From: Terramyces sp. JEL0728
Taxonomy: Eukaryota > Chytridiomycota > Chytridiomycetes > Rhizophydiales > Terramycetaceae
Assembly: GCA_027603945.1 (NCBI GenBank)
Contig: JADIIU010000006.1
Span: forward strand, 186,001 to 250,000
Length of the DNA stretch: 64,000 bases
Direction: 5' to 3'
Shown here in pieces: positions 23,614 through 35,103 of this stretch. The translations under genes and the position numbers were made by a program. The notes under the pieces were generated by a model. The model was not told where the DNA came from and made no database searches. It saw only the letters and a list, made by a program, of their open reading frames with translations. Every line of letters starts with the position of its first letter. Position 1 is the stretch's first letter.

Positions 23614-25326
23614 ATGGCCAGAGGCGATAGTAGAAAAAAGAATATTAAGAGGGACTGGAGTAGCGTCCAAGGTTCAAAATCAAAGGAAAATAAAGTGCAG
23701 ACAAAAGGAAAGGCGATGAAGAAGGATATGGGGGTGCCGGATTTGCGACAATTTAGCAAAAAGTTGATGAGACATGTTGTAAAGGAAAAGGTAATCACAG
23801 CTTCATTACAGGAAGAAGAAATAAAAGAGCAGACCCGCCTTAGAATGCTGGCAAGTGGAATGTCACCAGAGCAATTTGCACTGGCGGAATTGGCAAACAA
23901 AGCAAATGCAAGGAACGCAATGTACAGTAATAACAACATGGACGCTTCATCCAACTTTGAAGGGGTATACCAAGGAGATGCAGCTGTCACTGGGAAAAAA
24001 GACAACTCCCGCAAAGCCTATTACAAAGAGTTTAAAAAAGTGATTGAGCAAGCAGATGTTATTTTGGAAATTTTAGATGCCAGAGATCCGATTGGTTGCA
24101 GAACAAAGGAAGTTGAAGAAATGATATTGAATGCAGGGGCTTCCAAAAAGATTATTTTGATTTTAAACAAAATTGATTTAGTCCCGAGAGATGCGGTTGA
24201 ATCGTGGTTGAAGTATCTTCGAAATGAATATCCTACTGTGGCATTTAAGGCATCAACTCAGAATCAAAGGCAAAACCTTGGGCAGTCAAATGTTGCTACC
24301 AATGTGGCATCTGAGGCACTGTTGTCTGGAAGTGAGTGTTTGGGTGCTGACACATTGATCAAATTGCTGAAGAATTACTGCCGTAATGCCAATCTGAAAA
24401 CCTCCATTACTGTTGGTGTTGTTGGCTTTCCCAATGTTGGTATTTTAATACTAAATTTCAGGAAAATCCAGTGTTATCAATTCATTAAAGAGAAGTAAAG
24501 TATGCGGAGTAGGATCGACACCGGGCGTTACCAAAGTTGCCCAAACCATTCACCTGGACAAAAATATCAAGTTACTAGATTGTCCGGGTATCGTATTTTC
24601 AAAAAGCTCCAATTCCAAAGACGCTTCCCAAGTGTTACTTCGAAATTGCATCAAAGTTGAATTACTTGAAGATCCTATTTCACCAGTAGATGCAATTTTG
24701 GAAAGATGCTCAATTGAACACTTGCGTGAGCTGTACGGACTTGCTGAATTCCATAATACTCAGACTTTCTTGATCGAATATGCCAAATTGAGAGGAAAGC
24801 TGTTGAGGGTATTTGATTTTAACTCTAGGGAGGCATACCTGACGTAGAAAGCGCAGCTAGATCAATCATCCAAGATTGGAATCAGGGTAGAATTCCGTTT
24901 TATACTGTCCCGCCAGAATCCGGAATATCTAAAGGTCCACACGTATCTTCAGAAATTGTGAGCGGATGGAGCGCAGAGTTCTCTTTGGATGGATTGCTGG
25001 ATAGTGAAATTCTTCAAGAATCAAAACCATCGTCAGAGAAAATGATTGCGGTGCCGGTGACAGAAATTGGTCGTGAAGGTGATATGGATATTGACCAACC
25101 GCTACAGGAATTCAGCCCAAGTGTGCCTGAAATCAGATTTAAACCTGCAGTCAAAAAGATTGTTGTAATTGACAAGAAAGAGCCGATGTTTACACAGGAT
25201 GAAATCGACATCAATCCACAACTTGGATTAAATTTAAAAAAGATGGCCAAAAAGTCAAAGAAAGATGCCAGAAGGAGGCAAAGAGCCGAGGAGGATAACG
25301 AGTCTGATATCAACATGTCTGAATAA
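23614..25326 (+). CDS. NUG1: Nucleolar circularly permuted GTPase NUG1/GNL3-type
   Basis: 60S ribosome assembly GTPase of the YlqF/YawG family. Motifs occur in permuted order: DARDPIGCR, then the G4 NKIDL, then G1 GFPNVGKSS, then G3 LDCPG. The basic N-terminus ([15 protein letters not shown]) and lysine-rich C-terminus fit nucleolar and rRNA binding. A 22-nt intron falls inside the G1 P-loop between GFPNVG and KSS, and a 20-nt intron near 24810 restores [11 protein letters not shown]. Spliced length is 556 aa (yeast Nug1 520, human GNL3 549). It could be GNL3 or Nug1 in strict orthology; I cannot separate the two by eye. Confidence 0.88.
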
Positions 25327-25367
25327 AGCGATTTTTCATTTTTCTCTTTTGGATAATTAAATCGACA

Positions 25368-27733
25368 ATGGGCGAAAAGTTTTTTGATGGACTGGATGAT
25401 TTAACCCACACAGTCAAGTTTGAGGGCGATGAAAAGAGATATAGAGCCTGTGGTATCTTATAGCTGATTTCAGATAGGTGTCGGCAGAGGAAACGAGGAT
25501 GTGACGGACAAACTCCCTGTTCTAATTGTGTCATTAATTCAAAAAAATCCCCTGGCGGAGTACTAAGTTGTGTTTATTCAGTAATAAAACAGGAACCTGC
25601 AAAGTCCAACCAACCAAAAACCCCAACTTGGTACAAATTATTTGATGTAGCGATGCGTGTAGACAAAAGAAAAGAAAGTGCGATGGTAATTACCCGTTCT
25701 GCACAATCTGTATCAAATCAAAGCTGCGGACACCGGATGGACATCCTTGCTGTGTTTACAGCATGCCTGATCGAAAAAGAAAGATGAGCGAGATGGCAAA
25801 GGAGTTTGATTATGATTCTCCGAATAAGGTGTTTGCAAAAGATACTCCAAGACAGGACTGGGCAAGCAAGACTACGTTCTCTGCAGAAACGTCCGAAATT
25901 AGTTCAGGTACAATTCACTAACGTAGCCCCAGAAATCATCAGCACCTTTCCTGATATTCCTGTGCTAAACCAGCCAAGTTTTACGGGAGGAGCACCAATA
26001 TTTCAGCCGATTACAGAGTTTAACTTGATGGACAGTGTTTACGTTACGCATCTGGAGCAACACCTTTTCCATCTTTCCTACATCTGTCTACAGGCAGTAC
26101 CAATGTCAGCATCAGACAAGTTGAAAATACTATCGCCATCTGGAATTTCACCTTCGATATGTAAAGCGCTTAAATATTCTTTGTTTTCGACTGCAGTGAT
26201 TTTCTCTACGCATCCAGATCTATTCCCCGGAGGAAACACTGGAATGAAGCAAAGGATCGATGTCTCAAAAACGTATGCTAGCAGAGCAATCAAGTGCATA
26301 AATCAAGCCCTTCAGAATTTACAGTTTGTAACAATTCCAGATGTTTTCTCAAAACCGGGTGTGGATGAGCATTTCCAATTGCCTTATGAAAAAGTGGACC
26401 CTTGTGATTTAATTAGAGCAATGCTGTGTTTAGCCCCTTTTGCCTACGGAATAGGAGATGGTGGCACTGGTGTTCGCCTAATTCGTACAAATTAAATTAA
26501 TTTACAGGGGAATCGATCCATGTGGCTAGTATGCTGGGTTTGTTTGAATTGATTGATGGAGAAGCAACCGCCAAGCCGTTATGGAGCATAGATTCGTTTG
26601 TATTCCGGGTTCCCCACGACAAAATGGCTACACGGCCGCAAAACATTCCGGAAGAGCAGGAGAGATTTACGCTGTGGGCGTCGTGTTTGGTGTTTGATAC
26701 ATATTGTTCAATGGAAAGTGGACATGTGTTTTCGTTGGACGAAAGAATGTTTCCTGAATTTGTTGCGGGCTGGAGACCAAAAGTATTTAACGAAACCCCT
26801 GCGCACCCGCCTGTTAGAAAACCCACATTAGCAACCAACACCATCTGGGAAAATGGTCCATATTCAGGAATGTTTGACAGAGTTTCTGATATTTGTACAT
26901 ACGATTTGTATCCACATGCCACATCGTCAACGTTTAACTATGTGGTATGGATCTGTGTCATTATGCGGCGTATTCTGCGAGTTGTTCGAGCTCGTGTGCC
27001 AATCAATTCCGATTCTCCTATAGGAGACCATTGGTGGGCCAGCCAGACTGGATTGCACCCTGGTGGAATCCAATTAGCATTTATGCAAATACCAAGAAAT
27101 GTTTCTTACGAGCAGCTTCATAACTCTCTGTTGCTGTGGTACGCAAACTTGACAGATCGAGCGCGAGCGTTTCCATCTTTGGAGGTATTTACCGAAGACT
27201 TTAACGAACCGCCTGGATTAGACTCATATTACACTTGGTCGTTTGCTGCGCCAGCCCTTGAAGGCACACTGCTCTTTTTGAGTGGATTTTCGTACATACA
27301 CATGGGCTATCTGGACAACCCAAACTCTGAACAGAGATTCAGGCTATCTGTGGCTAGATACACCGACATCCACAATCTGCCAGAGAATGCAAAGTTATTT
27401 ACATCTAGACAAGTTTTAATGGCAACGCTCAAGGCAGTCGCGTTTTTGATGAAGCGCCTTCTCAAAACGACTGACGGTATCCACGCAGCGTCCATATTTC
27501 CCTCTCCTATCCAATATTGGGCCATTCAGCCGCTGGAATTGTTTATTATATCAACCTCTGGGCTGCTGGCTTCAAGAATCCCCCCTTTCAACGAGAAAGA
27601 CTTTATCGGTGCCCTCAATTTGGTAAACAAATATATCCTACCTACGTTACAGCAATTTTGTAATGTGTGGCCAATGGCATCTCACTACAAGGCAAAATTA
27701 GAATCACTTGTTACCAGTTTGCAAATTCAATAA
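25368..27733 (+). CDS. Transcription factor with two tandem Zn2Cys6 clusters (TF2)
   Basis: About 760 aa after four introns of 19-23 nt are removed (span divisible by 3). Cluster 1 reads CDRC, a basic loop, CDGQTPCSNC, a 12-residue loop and a final C (about 25449-25575). Cluster 2 reads CDACRQKKRKC, DGNYPF, CTIC, a 13-residue loop and CC (about 25629-25755). The two are joined by about 18 residues in one continuous frame once the 20-nt intron 25631-25650 is removed. The rest is a long helical fungal_trans-like region with no zinc motifs. Most members of the class have a single cluster. The stop codon of NUG1 is 41 bp upstream on the same strand. Confidence 0.87.
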
Positions 27734-27769
27734 AACACTAATCTTATACAGTATATATTACACATTCTG

Positions 27770-29311
27770 TTAATTTGAGCCATTTTCATTCACAATACCT
27801 TGAACTGCGACTAAATACTCTGGGCTAATTCCAGTAGTTCGCAAATCGAAACTGCAAATGTACTGGTAATTAAAAGAGATTACCTTATTTTGACTTATAG
27901 CTTCAAACAATACTTTTCCACTAGCGTCGTTGATCTTTTGCACGTCTCCCAGTTTTGGGATATCTAATAAATTCGAATTTGACTGGGAAATCTTTTCTAA
28001 TGGGGATGTGGGTTTCTCGTTTCCATACTCACCTAGTCGGTTACAAGAAACGTCCAGCTTGACCAATTTTGGTAGGTTTTGCTTGAGCAATCCAGCTAAC
28101 GCCGCGACAGATCGATGTTCCAAGCCGTTTCCTGACACATCAAGTTGTGCCAAAGTTTTGTTTTTAATAAGACACAGGAATAACAAGTGACCGCCGTAGT
28201 CATAAAGGTGGTTTAACCTTAAATCAAGAGATAAAAGCGTGTTGTTGACTTGAAGCGCTTTTCCAATACACCGAACACCTTCGTTTGAAATTTGATTGTT
28301 GGACAAGATTAGCGTTTCTATATTTGATTTTGGGCCAGATAATAGTTTTGCTAGCCCTCTTGCCCCGCTATCTCTAATTTGGTTATGGGACAAATCTTGT
28401 TAGCAATTAGATACCAAGATATTTCAGTGTGCTGTTATTGTACAAGGCATGGGAAATCAGTCTGCATCTGTCGTCATCAACCCCGCTCGCTTGTATTACC
28501 AATCTAACCAAATTCAGAGATGGCAGACCCTGCGCTAAACCGATTGTGTCCTTCATTGTCATTCCAAATAAAGCCCATGAGAAATTGATTCCGCAATCAA
28601 TCACGCTGGATGAAAACATAGTTACCCGTAATAGATACTAATATCTTTGAGCTTGTCCAAATGTAGCAATATTTGCCCGAGGTTCAAATGATCCAGCGGT
28701 TCTTCCTTCTTTCCTTCCAATAATTTTAACGCATCAGCTGGAATCTTCTCTTCATCTCCTTTTGGAACAATCGTGATCGGTCGAAGTTGTCCTAATTTCA
28801 AAGTCTCTACAAATGGAGCCCCAGTCTTCAATTCCTCTATTAGCGATTTCATAGAGTTTCCCATGATTGCTGCATCTGTGGATGGGGTAAACTTTTCAAT
28901 CACTTCCTTTAAATGCAATTCAAAGAACAATCGTTTCCAAGAGTTTCCGTGACTAGCTACAGATGCATAAACAAATCTCGTTTTGGATCTTCTTTTCCAA
29001 TAATCTTCATCTGGTATAATTGGTCCTGCTATGCTCAGTGGCAAATCTATTGAAATTGAGTTGATAACCGCTTCTCTGTGCTTTGCAGGTAATGTATACA
29101 GGTCTGGCGATCCTAACGGTAAAATCGGATCTACTTTCAAAGTTCTTTACAATTGCTTTCAGACACAGCACTGTCAGCTTTTCAACTGGAGCTAGATTCC
29201 ATTCGCAATCCTCGCTAATCTAATGGATAAATAAAAGAATACAATTCGGCGTTCCTGAGCTTGCTTTTCCTTAATTTTTTTTATTGGTTCTGCTATCGCA
29301 GCTTCAGACAT
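27770..29311 (-). CDS. DRC5: Dynein regulatory complex subunit 5 (TCTE1-like LRR protein)
   Basis: Leucine-rich-repeat subunit of the nexin-dynein regulatory complex of motile axonemes. The N-terminal part ISEDCEWNLAPVEKLTVLCL and SWKRLFFELHLKEVIEKF align with animal TCTE1 (AEDPEWSL..., SWKRMFFERHLEN...). Then come CGINFSWALFGMTMKD and five to six ribonuclease-inhibitor-type repeats (LDLSHNQIRDSGARGLAKLL, LDLRLNHLYDYGG). Five introns of 23, 22, 20, 19 and 21 nt give 478 aa (human about 500). The 21-nt intron near 27870 has no stop codon and looks like coding sequence. A flagellar gene implies a zoosporic life stage. Confidence 0.88.
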
Positions 29312-29567
29312 TCAAAGGCAAGATGATGTCACTTTTTTAAATCATTTCTTTGCCCGCGAATTATAATAGATATATGCTCATGGTTGATCTCACTGCCAAG
29401 AACCATCATGTCTGAATACTATATCATCACACTGGCCGTTCAGCAGCCCAAGTTTCAGTTGTGGCTGTGCCGTCACATTTTTGTGGCTGAAGACTGGCTT
29501 TCTTATTGGTGGGGCTTTTGGTGGCGGTAGAAGGCAAAACCAAACTCAAACGTAAACTTTGAAAAAA

Positions 29568-30263
29568 ATGGACAGTGATAATTCAGAGGCAACAAAAGAA
29601 GAATTAACGGGATTGTCGATAGAGGCAATTGAAGAAGCTAAATCTCTCCCACACGCCACCCCAGAGAAGCCGTTTGCTTGTGGTAAGTGTGATCAAAGCT
29701 TTGGGCGATTGCATAATTTAAAGTCTCATTCATATGTTCATTCAGGAGAGCGTCCTTTTCAATGTGATAGCTGTCCGCAGGCATTCGCACGTCAGCATGA
29801 TTTAAAGAGACACCATAGATTGCATGATGGTGTCAAACCATACAGCTGTTCATATTGTAACCGAAACTTTTCCAGGCAAGACGCTCTAAATAGACATCTA
29901 AGAGTGGAAGGCAAGAAAGCGCCATGTGTAGGGTTGACAAAAAAGTCAATGGTAAAAGCAGTTGAAAGTAATAACAGCACACCGCAACAACAATTACCGA
30001 GCGCAATGCCAATAATATCATCGGTAAACTTTGGGGGTTTCGAATTCAACGGGAATTTCTTTGAGAATCCGGAAGCTAACCCTGTGGTTGAACAGCTAAG
30101 GAAGCAAGTTACCGTATATCAGACCCAAATTGAACTTCTTACCAAGCGTGTCAACGAACTAGAAATGCTCATTGATGCCAACCTGGTAAAGAAACTAGAA
30201 ACAAAAATCACAGAACTAGAAATTGAAAAGAACCTGTTAAAATCAATGATAATTCAAAAATAA
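29568..30263 (+). CDS. C2H2 zinc-finger protein, Crz1-like, with C-terminal coiled coil
   Basis: Intronless, 231 aa from the first ATG at 29568. It has three consecutive C2H2-type fingers: FACGKCDQSFGRLHNLKSH, FQCDSCPQAFARQHDLKRH and YSCSYCNRNFSRQDALNRH. The last is followed by LRVEGKKAPC, resembling the final finger of calcineurin-responsive Crz1. A Gln/Ser linker leads to a heptad-rich C-terminus from about residue 165 (EQLRKQVTVYQTQIELLTKR) likely to dimerise. No PxIxIT calcineurin-docking motif was obvious, so a link to calcium signalling is only a family suggestion. The stop codon is 24 bp from that of the convergent VAS1. Confidence 0.8.
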   Translation: MDSDNSEATKEELTGLSIEAIEEAKSLPHATPEKPFACGKCDQSFGRLHNLKSHSYVHSGERPFQCDSCPQAFARQHDLKRHHRLHDGVKPYSCSYCNRNFSRQDALNRHLRVEGKKAPCVGLTKKSMVKAVESNNSTPQQQLPSAMPIISSVNFGGFEFNGNFFENPEANPVVEQLRKQVTVYQTQIELLTKRVNELEMLIDANLVKKLETKITELEIEKNLLKSMIIQK

Positions 30264-30287
30264 TATAATTTTATAATTGGAAACAGT

Positions 30288-33200
30288 TTATTGATCGAGC
30301 TTTTCAAAAGTTGCAATGGTTGCCAACATGGCCTCAATTTCTGACTTGTAGCCAGCCAGCTTGTTATTGTCGATTTCCTTGATTTCGTCTTTGACATTGA
30401 GGGCATAGCTTTCGACTGCTTGTTTCTTGATAATAGCATCGCACAGAGATTGGGTTTTATCCAGTTTCTTTTTCAACTTGGCAATTTCCGCTTTGAAATC
30501 AACCATTCCTTTGACCAAGAGGAATATTTTGGTATCGTCCAATGTGTAAAGTGAGCAGCCTTCTGGAGGTGGTGCATTAATGTCAATAAGACTCAAATTT
30601 TCACAGGCTTTACCGATAAGAGATTTTGCAATCTTCAACTGTGCATTCATAACTTGGCTATTTGGAGTTTGAATATAGACTAGAGTTAAATAAACGTACA
30701 AGTAGCATTGGATTTGATGCTATAATCAGTCAACAATGATCTAGCAGCGTGAACAGCTGAATTGACAAATTCAAAGTCTTTTTCAGCTTTGCTGTTATCC
30801 CATTCAGCAACATAGGCTGGGTAGGCGGCTTTCATGATGGTTGGAATATTGTCATTTTCATGGCGAGGAAGACGTTGATACAGTTCTTCAGTAACGAACG
30901 GCATGAATGGATGTAGGAGCTTGATACCCTGATCTAAACATGTGTAAAGAACGTTCTGAGATGCCCTCTTTGCAACTGGATCATCTCCATCGATGACTGG
31001 CTTGCAGACTTCCTAATATGAAATATGAATTACCAAATACACATCACATAATTCGTACCACCAGAACTGATATGCAGCATTTGTGGCTTGCATAAAGTTC
31101 ATTTGTTCAATATAGCTGTTGGTTTCTTGTACAGCCTTGTTCAATTTGTGCAAGATCCAAAGATCAGCAGCAGATTCGTTTCCAGATAATGCAGCGTTAG
31201 AAGGTGGTTTGTAGTCTCCATCTAATTTCAAAAGAGCAAATCTAGTTGCATTCCAAATCTTGTTGCAGAACTTTTTGTATCCATCAACGCGCAGAACATC
31301 CATGTTCAAGAACATACCATGCGACGAGCAAGCCAGCAAGTAGAAACGGAGGGCGTCCGTACCACATTCTGGGATTCCGTTAGGATAGTCTTTCATTTGA
31401 CCTGCTTTCGCTTTAACCAATTCTCTAGGATCCAAGTTTCCGGATTCAAGTCCCTTTTGCAACTTTTCAAGGGAAATACCTTCAATAACGTTGATTGGGT
31501 CAATGACGTTTCCTAAACTCTTGGACATCTTACGGCCATGGGCATCACATAGCATTGCGTGACAGAAAACTTCACTGAATGGAACTTTTCCGTTGAGTTT
31601 CAAACTCATCATGACCATTCTGGCAACCCAGAAGAACAAAATATCTCTGCCAGTTTCCAAAAGGTTGTTTGGATAGAAATCCTCCATGTCTTTGGTTGTT
31701 TCTGGCCAGCCTAGAGTTGAAAATGGCCATAAACCAGACGAGAACCAAGTATCCAACACATCTTCATCCTGTTCCAAGGACAAATCTTCTGGTTTAACAT
31801 TTGGATATTTCTTTGTGGCATTCTTCAGTGCTTCTTCTTCAGTGCGGCCACAGACCCATCTTTCAACGTCGTCACGGTTGTTTTCATCACCCTTAATCAA
31901 AACATAGTAAGCTGGAATTCGGTGACCCCACCACAATTGACGCGAGATACACCAATCTTGAGGAGTTTCCAACCATCTGAACCAGTCATTTCTAGAAGTT
32001 TGAGGCGTGATTTTGATTTTATCTTCGTTGACAGCATCGATAGCTTGCTTGGCCATTTCCGCAGTGTTAATCCACCATTGTGGCTTCAACAAAGGCTCAA
32101 CGATATTCTTGGATCTTTCGCAAATTGGCAGAGCCATAGCATTATCAACAGTGCTGACATACAATCTTTTTTCTTTCAAAGCTTCCAAAATAGCAACACG
32201 AGCATCGAAACGAAGTAACCCAGTAAATCTATCTCCGCCATATTCGTTAATTTTACCATCGTCGGTGAAAATGTTGATGAATTCAAGGTTTTGTCTCTTA
32301 CCAACAATGAAATCGTTTGGATCGTGAGCAGGGGTAATTTTTACAGCACCAGTGCCGAACTCTGGGTCAGGATATTCATCAGGAACAATTGGGATCTTTC
32401 TATTTTGGAACGGATGAATGACGTATTTTCCGTGCAAGTGTTGATATCTCTTGTCCGATGGGTGGACAGCAATGGCAGTATCCCCCAGCATTGTTTCCAG
32501 ACGAGTGGTAGCTACGATAATCTTTTCATCGGAATTTTCAATTGGATAAGCAAACGAAATCAATACACCGAATTCGTATTGCTTGTTTGGATCATGGTCA
32601 GCAACAGTCAGCATTGTTCTTCCTTTCAGTTCCATATTTTCTACTTCAACATTTGATAAAGCTGTTTTCAACTTGGTACACCAGTTGACCAATCTGTTTG
32701 CCCTGTAAATAGTCCCATCGCTGTGCATTCTAACAAAAGCTTCATTGACAGCTGTGCACATACTTGGATCCATAGTAAACTTTTGTCTGTCCCAGTCAAC
32801 TGAAGACCCAAGTCTGCGGATTTGGTTGTAAATTCTGTGAATGTATTCATCCTTCCATTTGTAAGTTTCCTCGACAAATTTCTCTCTTCCAAGTTCGTGT
32901 CTTGTAATGTTGCGCTCTCTTTTCAACTTCTTTTCAACAACTACTTGAGTTGCGATACCAGCGTGGTCAGCACCAGGAGTCCACAATACAGTCTTTCCTT
33001 TCATACGATTCCATCTGATCATGGTGTCTTGAATGGAACATGTTAGCGCATGGCCCAGGTGCAGGGATCCAGTAACGTTCGGTGGTGGAATTGAAATCAC
33101 ATAGGTGCCTTCATCCTTTACTGAACCGTCAGCTTTATATTCCGGTTTAAAGAATCCTTCTTTTTCCCACCAGTCGTACCAAGCTGCTTCTACAGCTTTT

Positions 33201-33493
33201 GGCTGGAAAGTAGGAGGGAAAGGAGTGGACATGTCTACCATTATACAACTCTTACCCTTCTTTTCCCCTTTTGGAGTTGTATTGACAAATTCAACTTCTG
33301 GAGGAGGAGCTGGTTTTTCAACCTTCTTTTTCTCCTTTTTCTCTTCCTTGTTTGCTTGTGCTTTTTCTTCCTAGTGTTAGATGAATGCAACTTGTTGCTT
33401 TGCCAACTTGGCATTGAACTTTGCTAATTTGGCCAAACGCTTGGCTTCATTTTTTTCTTGATTCTTTGATTTTTCTGCCGGACTGTCACTCAT
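30288..33493 (-). CDS. VAS1: Valyl-tRNA synthetase
   Basis: Class I aminoacyl-tRNA synthetase, about 1,040 aa. The ATP-binding HIGH motif is PPPNVTGSLHLGHAL and the KMSKS loop is GRKMSKSLGN. Editing-domain and anticodon-binding motifs (DWCISRQLWWGHRIP, EDVLDTWFSSGLWPFSTLGWP) are intact, and the C-terminal coiled coil is present (KAEIAKLKKKLDKTQ). The first exon is MSDSPAEKSKNQEKNEAK, a Lys-rich eukaryotic appendix with no mitochondrial presequence visible. Introns of 20-21 nt fall near 33373, 33241, 31013 and 30701. One of them is 21 nt and stop-free, and the Met of the frame beginning at 33241 lies inside it. Confidence 0.95.
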
Positions 33494-33809
33494 ATTCCTA
33501 ATGATTCTTGGAAGAGTTTTTAGTTGCTTTGAGATTCTACAAAGAAAAATTTTGAAAATTTATAACAGGTGTAATGATGTTGTGAGTCATCCAATAATAA
33601 TGAAATCACAATATTTCCACGCAGTCGTACATTGATGCACAGTATTCATCGTGCATGGCTTTGTAATTGGACCGATGTGCCCTTGAAAATAATTGAGATT
33701 AAATTTGGTTGCATCATTAGAATCGGTCTATTAGGGTTAGAAACGGTATTCTATTTGGGAAATCGCAAAGTCTATTTCCTTGAAAATTCCAATCTGATAG
33801 CAAACCAAC
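33494..33809. other. Gene-free stretch between VAS1 and NPRL2
   Basis: A 316-bp divergent intergenic region. A plus-strand open frame from 33632 runs into NPRL2 in another frame and resembles no family. A single TTAGGGTTAG telomere-type decamer occurs at 33731-33740. I see no other structure. Confidence 0.5.
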
Positions 33810-35049
33810 ATGGAAGAATTTCCACAAATCTTGGCGATTTTCTATGCTGAATTCCATACAACTCAAGGATCTCAGGTGCTTTTTGAAGTTCCAGAAGGAT
33901 TTACAAATTCATTGAACGAAAGTCCTCAGAAAGTAGATTTCGATTCATTTTCAGAATACATGATTCCAAAATCAGCACTGTGCAACCAGCTAGTGACAAT
34001 ATCAACCACCAATTTCCGGATTATGGGATATCCAGTGTTACTGCAGGATCCAAAGTATGAGCGTAATGCGCTGTTGTTCAATCTATGTTTTGTTTTTAAA
34101 AAGACTGTGAATATATTTAGCTTTGAACAGATTGTAACCAAAATTGCCCGAGTACTGCGAGCTCTAGAGGTTGAAAGCGAATTCCTCTCCAATCCAGAAA
34201 CAAAAGCAATGCTGCCCAACGTCATTACACAGATCATGGAAGATTTAAATGCGTACCATGAATGCCAAATCTCAGTTAGTATTTTAGATTTGATTTAGAT
34301 GATGCGAATAGGATTGATTTGAAACTGTTTCCAGTTCATGACGACCCACCACCAGTACACGAATATCACGTTCCAATATTGACTATGGATTTGACAAAGT
34401 ACGTGGATAGACACTGGGACTTGACGATGAGACGGATATTAGAATTTGTAAACGGGGTCAATACAGTTCACAAAATCGCATATAAGGCAGATGTGGACAT
34501 TACTTATGTAAGGATAGCAATTCAGCACCTATTATACTTTGGATGTGCAAAATTGATTGATATTTTTCAAGTAGCCCTATTTTGATTTAGTTTGGAAATA
34601 TCTATGCCACAACATCCGGGATTAATAAACTTGCAGCATCTGAAGAGCTGCAAAACGAGTGTATTGAGTTTGTCCAGAAGCCAGGTCAAGATGCATTAAT
34701 GATAGATTATCTTCCGCCGTCTGTTGGAATGATATGCTCTCTCTACTGCTCGCTCAAAGGAAATATGAGCCTGCTAGATTGGATGAGGGAAAATCCAGTG
34801 TATACTTCTCAAATCGACATTCGTAGGTTTATCGCGTTTGGAGTGGTTCATAGTGTCATTCTGCGAATTCACAACTATCCTATATTTTACAATCCAAGGG
34901 AAGAAAAAGTCCCACACGAAGTACTGGAGATATGCCATTATTTGAACGGTAAGCATCATCTGGACGATTTGTGCACGCGGTTCAACAAAGGTCCAAAAGA
35001 GATGCAAGAGCTTCTAAATATACCTCAGATACAATCAATTTTTAAATAA
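33810..35049 (+). CDS. NPR2: GATOR1/SEACIT subunit NPRL2
   Basis: Partner of NPRL3 in the GAP complex that restrains TORC1 on amino-acid starvation. The N-terminal longin-like part reads FPQILAIFYAEFHTTQGSQVLFEVP, then YERNALLFNLCFVF. Later blocks are HVPILTMDLTKYVDRHWDLTMRRIL and VRIAIQHLLYFGCAKLIDIFQFGNIYATT. The C-terminus has winged-helix-like RRFIAFGVVHSVILRIHNYP. Two 20-nt introns (near 34279-34298 and 34570-34590) give 399 aa (human 380). The start at 33810 (MEEFPQ) aligns with the family start. Confidence 0.92.
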
Positions 35050-35103
35050 TAAATCATAATTCTTGTTGCTGGTTAAAATTGTTTACCAAAAAACAAATTT
35101 CAA

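Noticed and set aside
29410..29532. 40-codon plus-strand frame upstream of the Crz1-like gene (Trp-rich)
   Set aside because: Short, no family resemblance, no intron evidence; probably chance within a promoter region.
33731..33740. TTAGGGTTAG telomere-like decamer
   Set aside because: A single decamer can occur by chance; no longer telomeric array is present.
33632..33850. 73-codon frame before NPRL2
   Set aside because: It overlaps the well-supported NPRL2 start in another frame and matches nothing.
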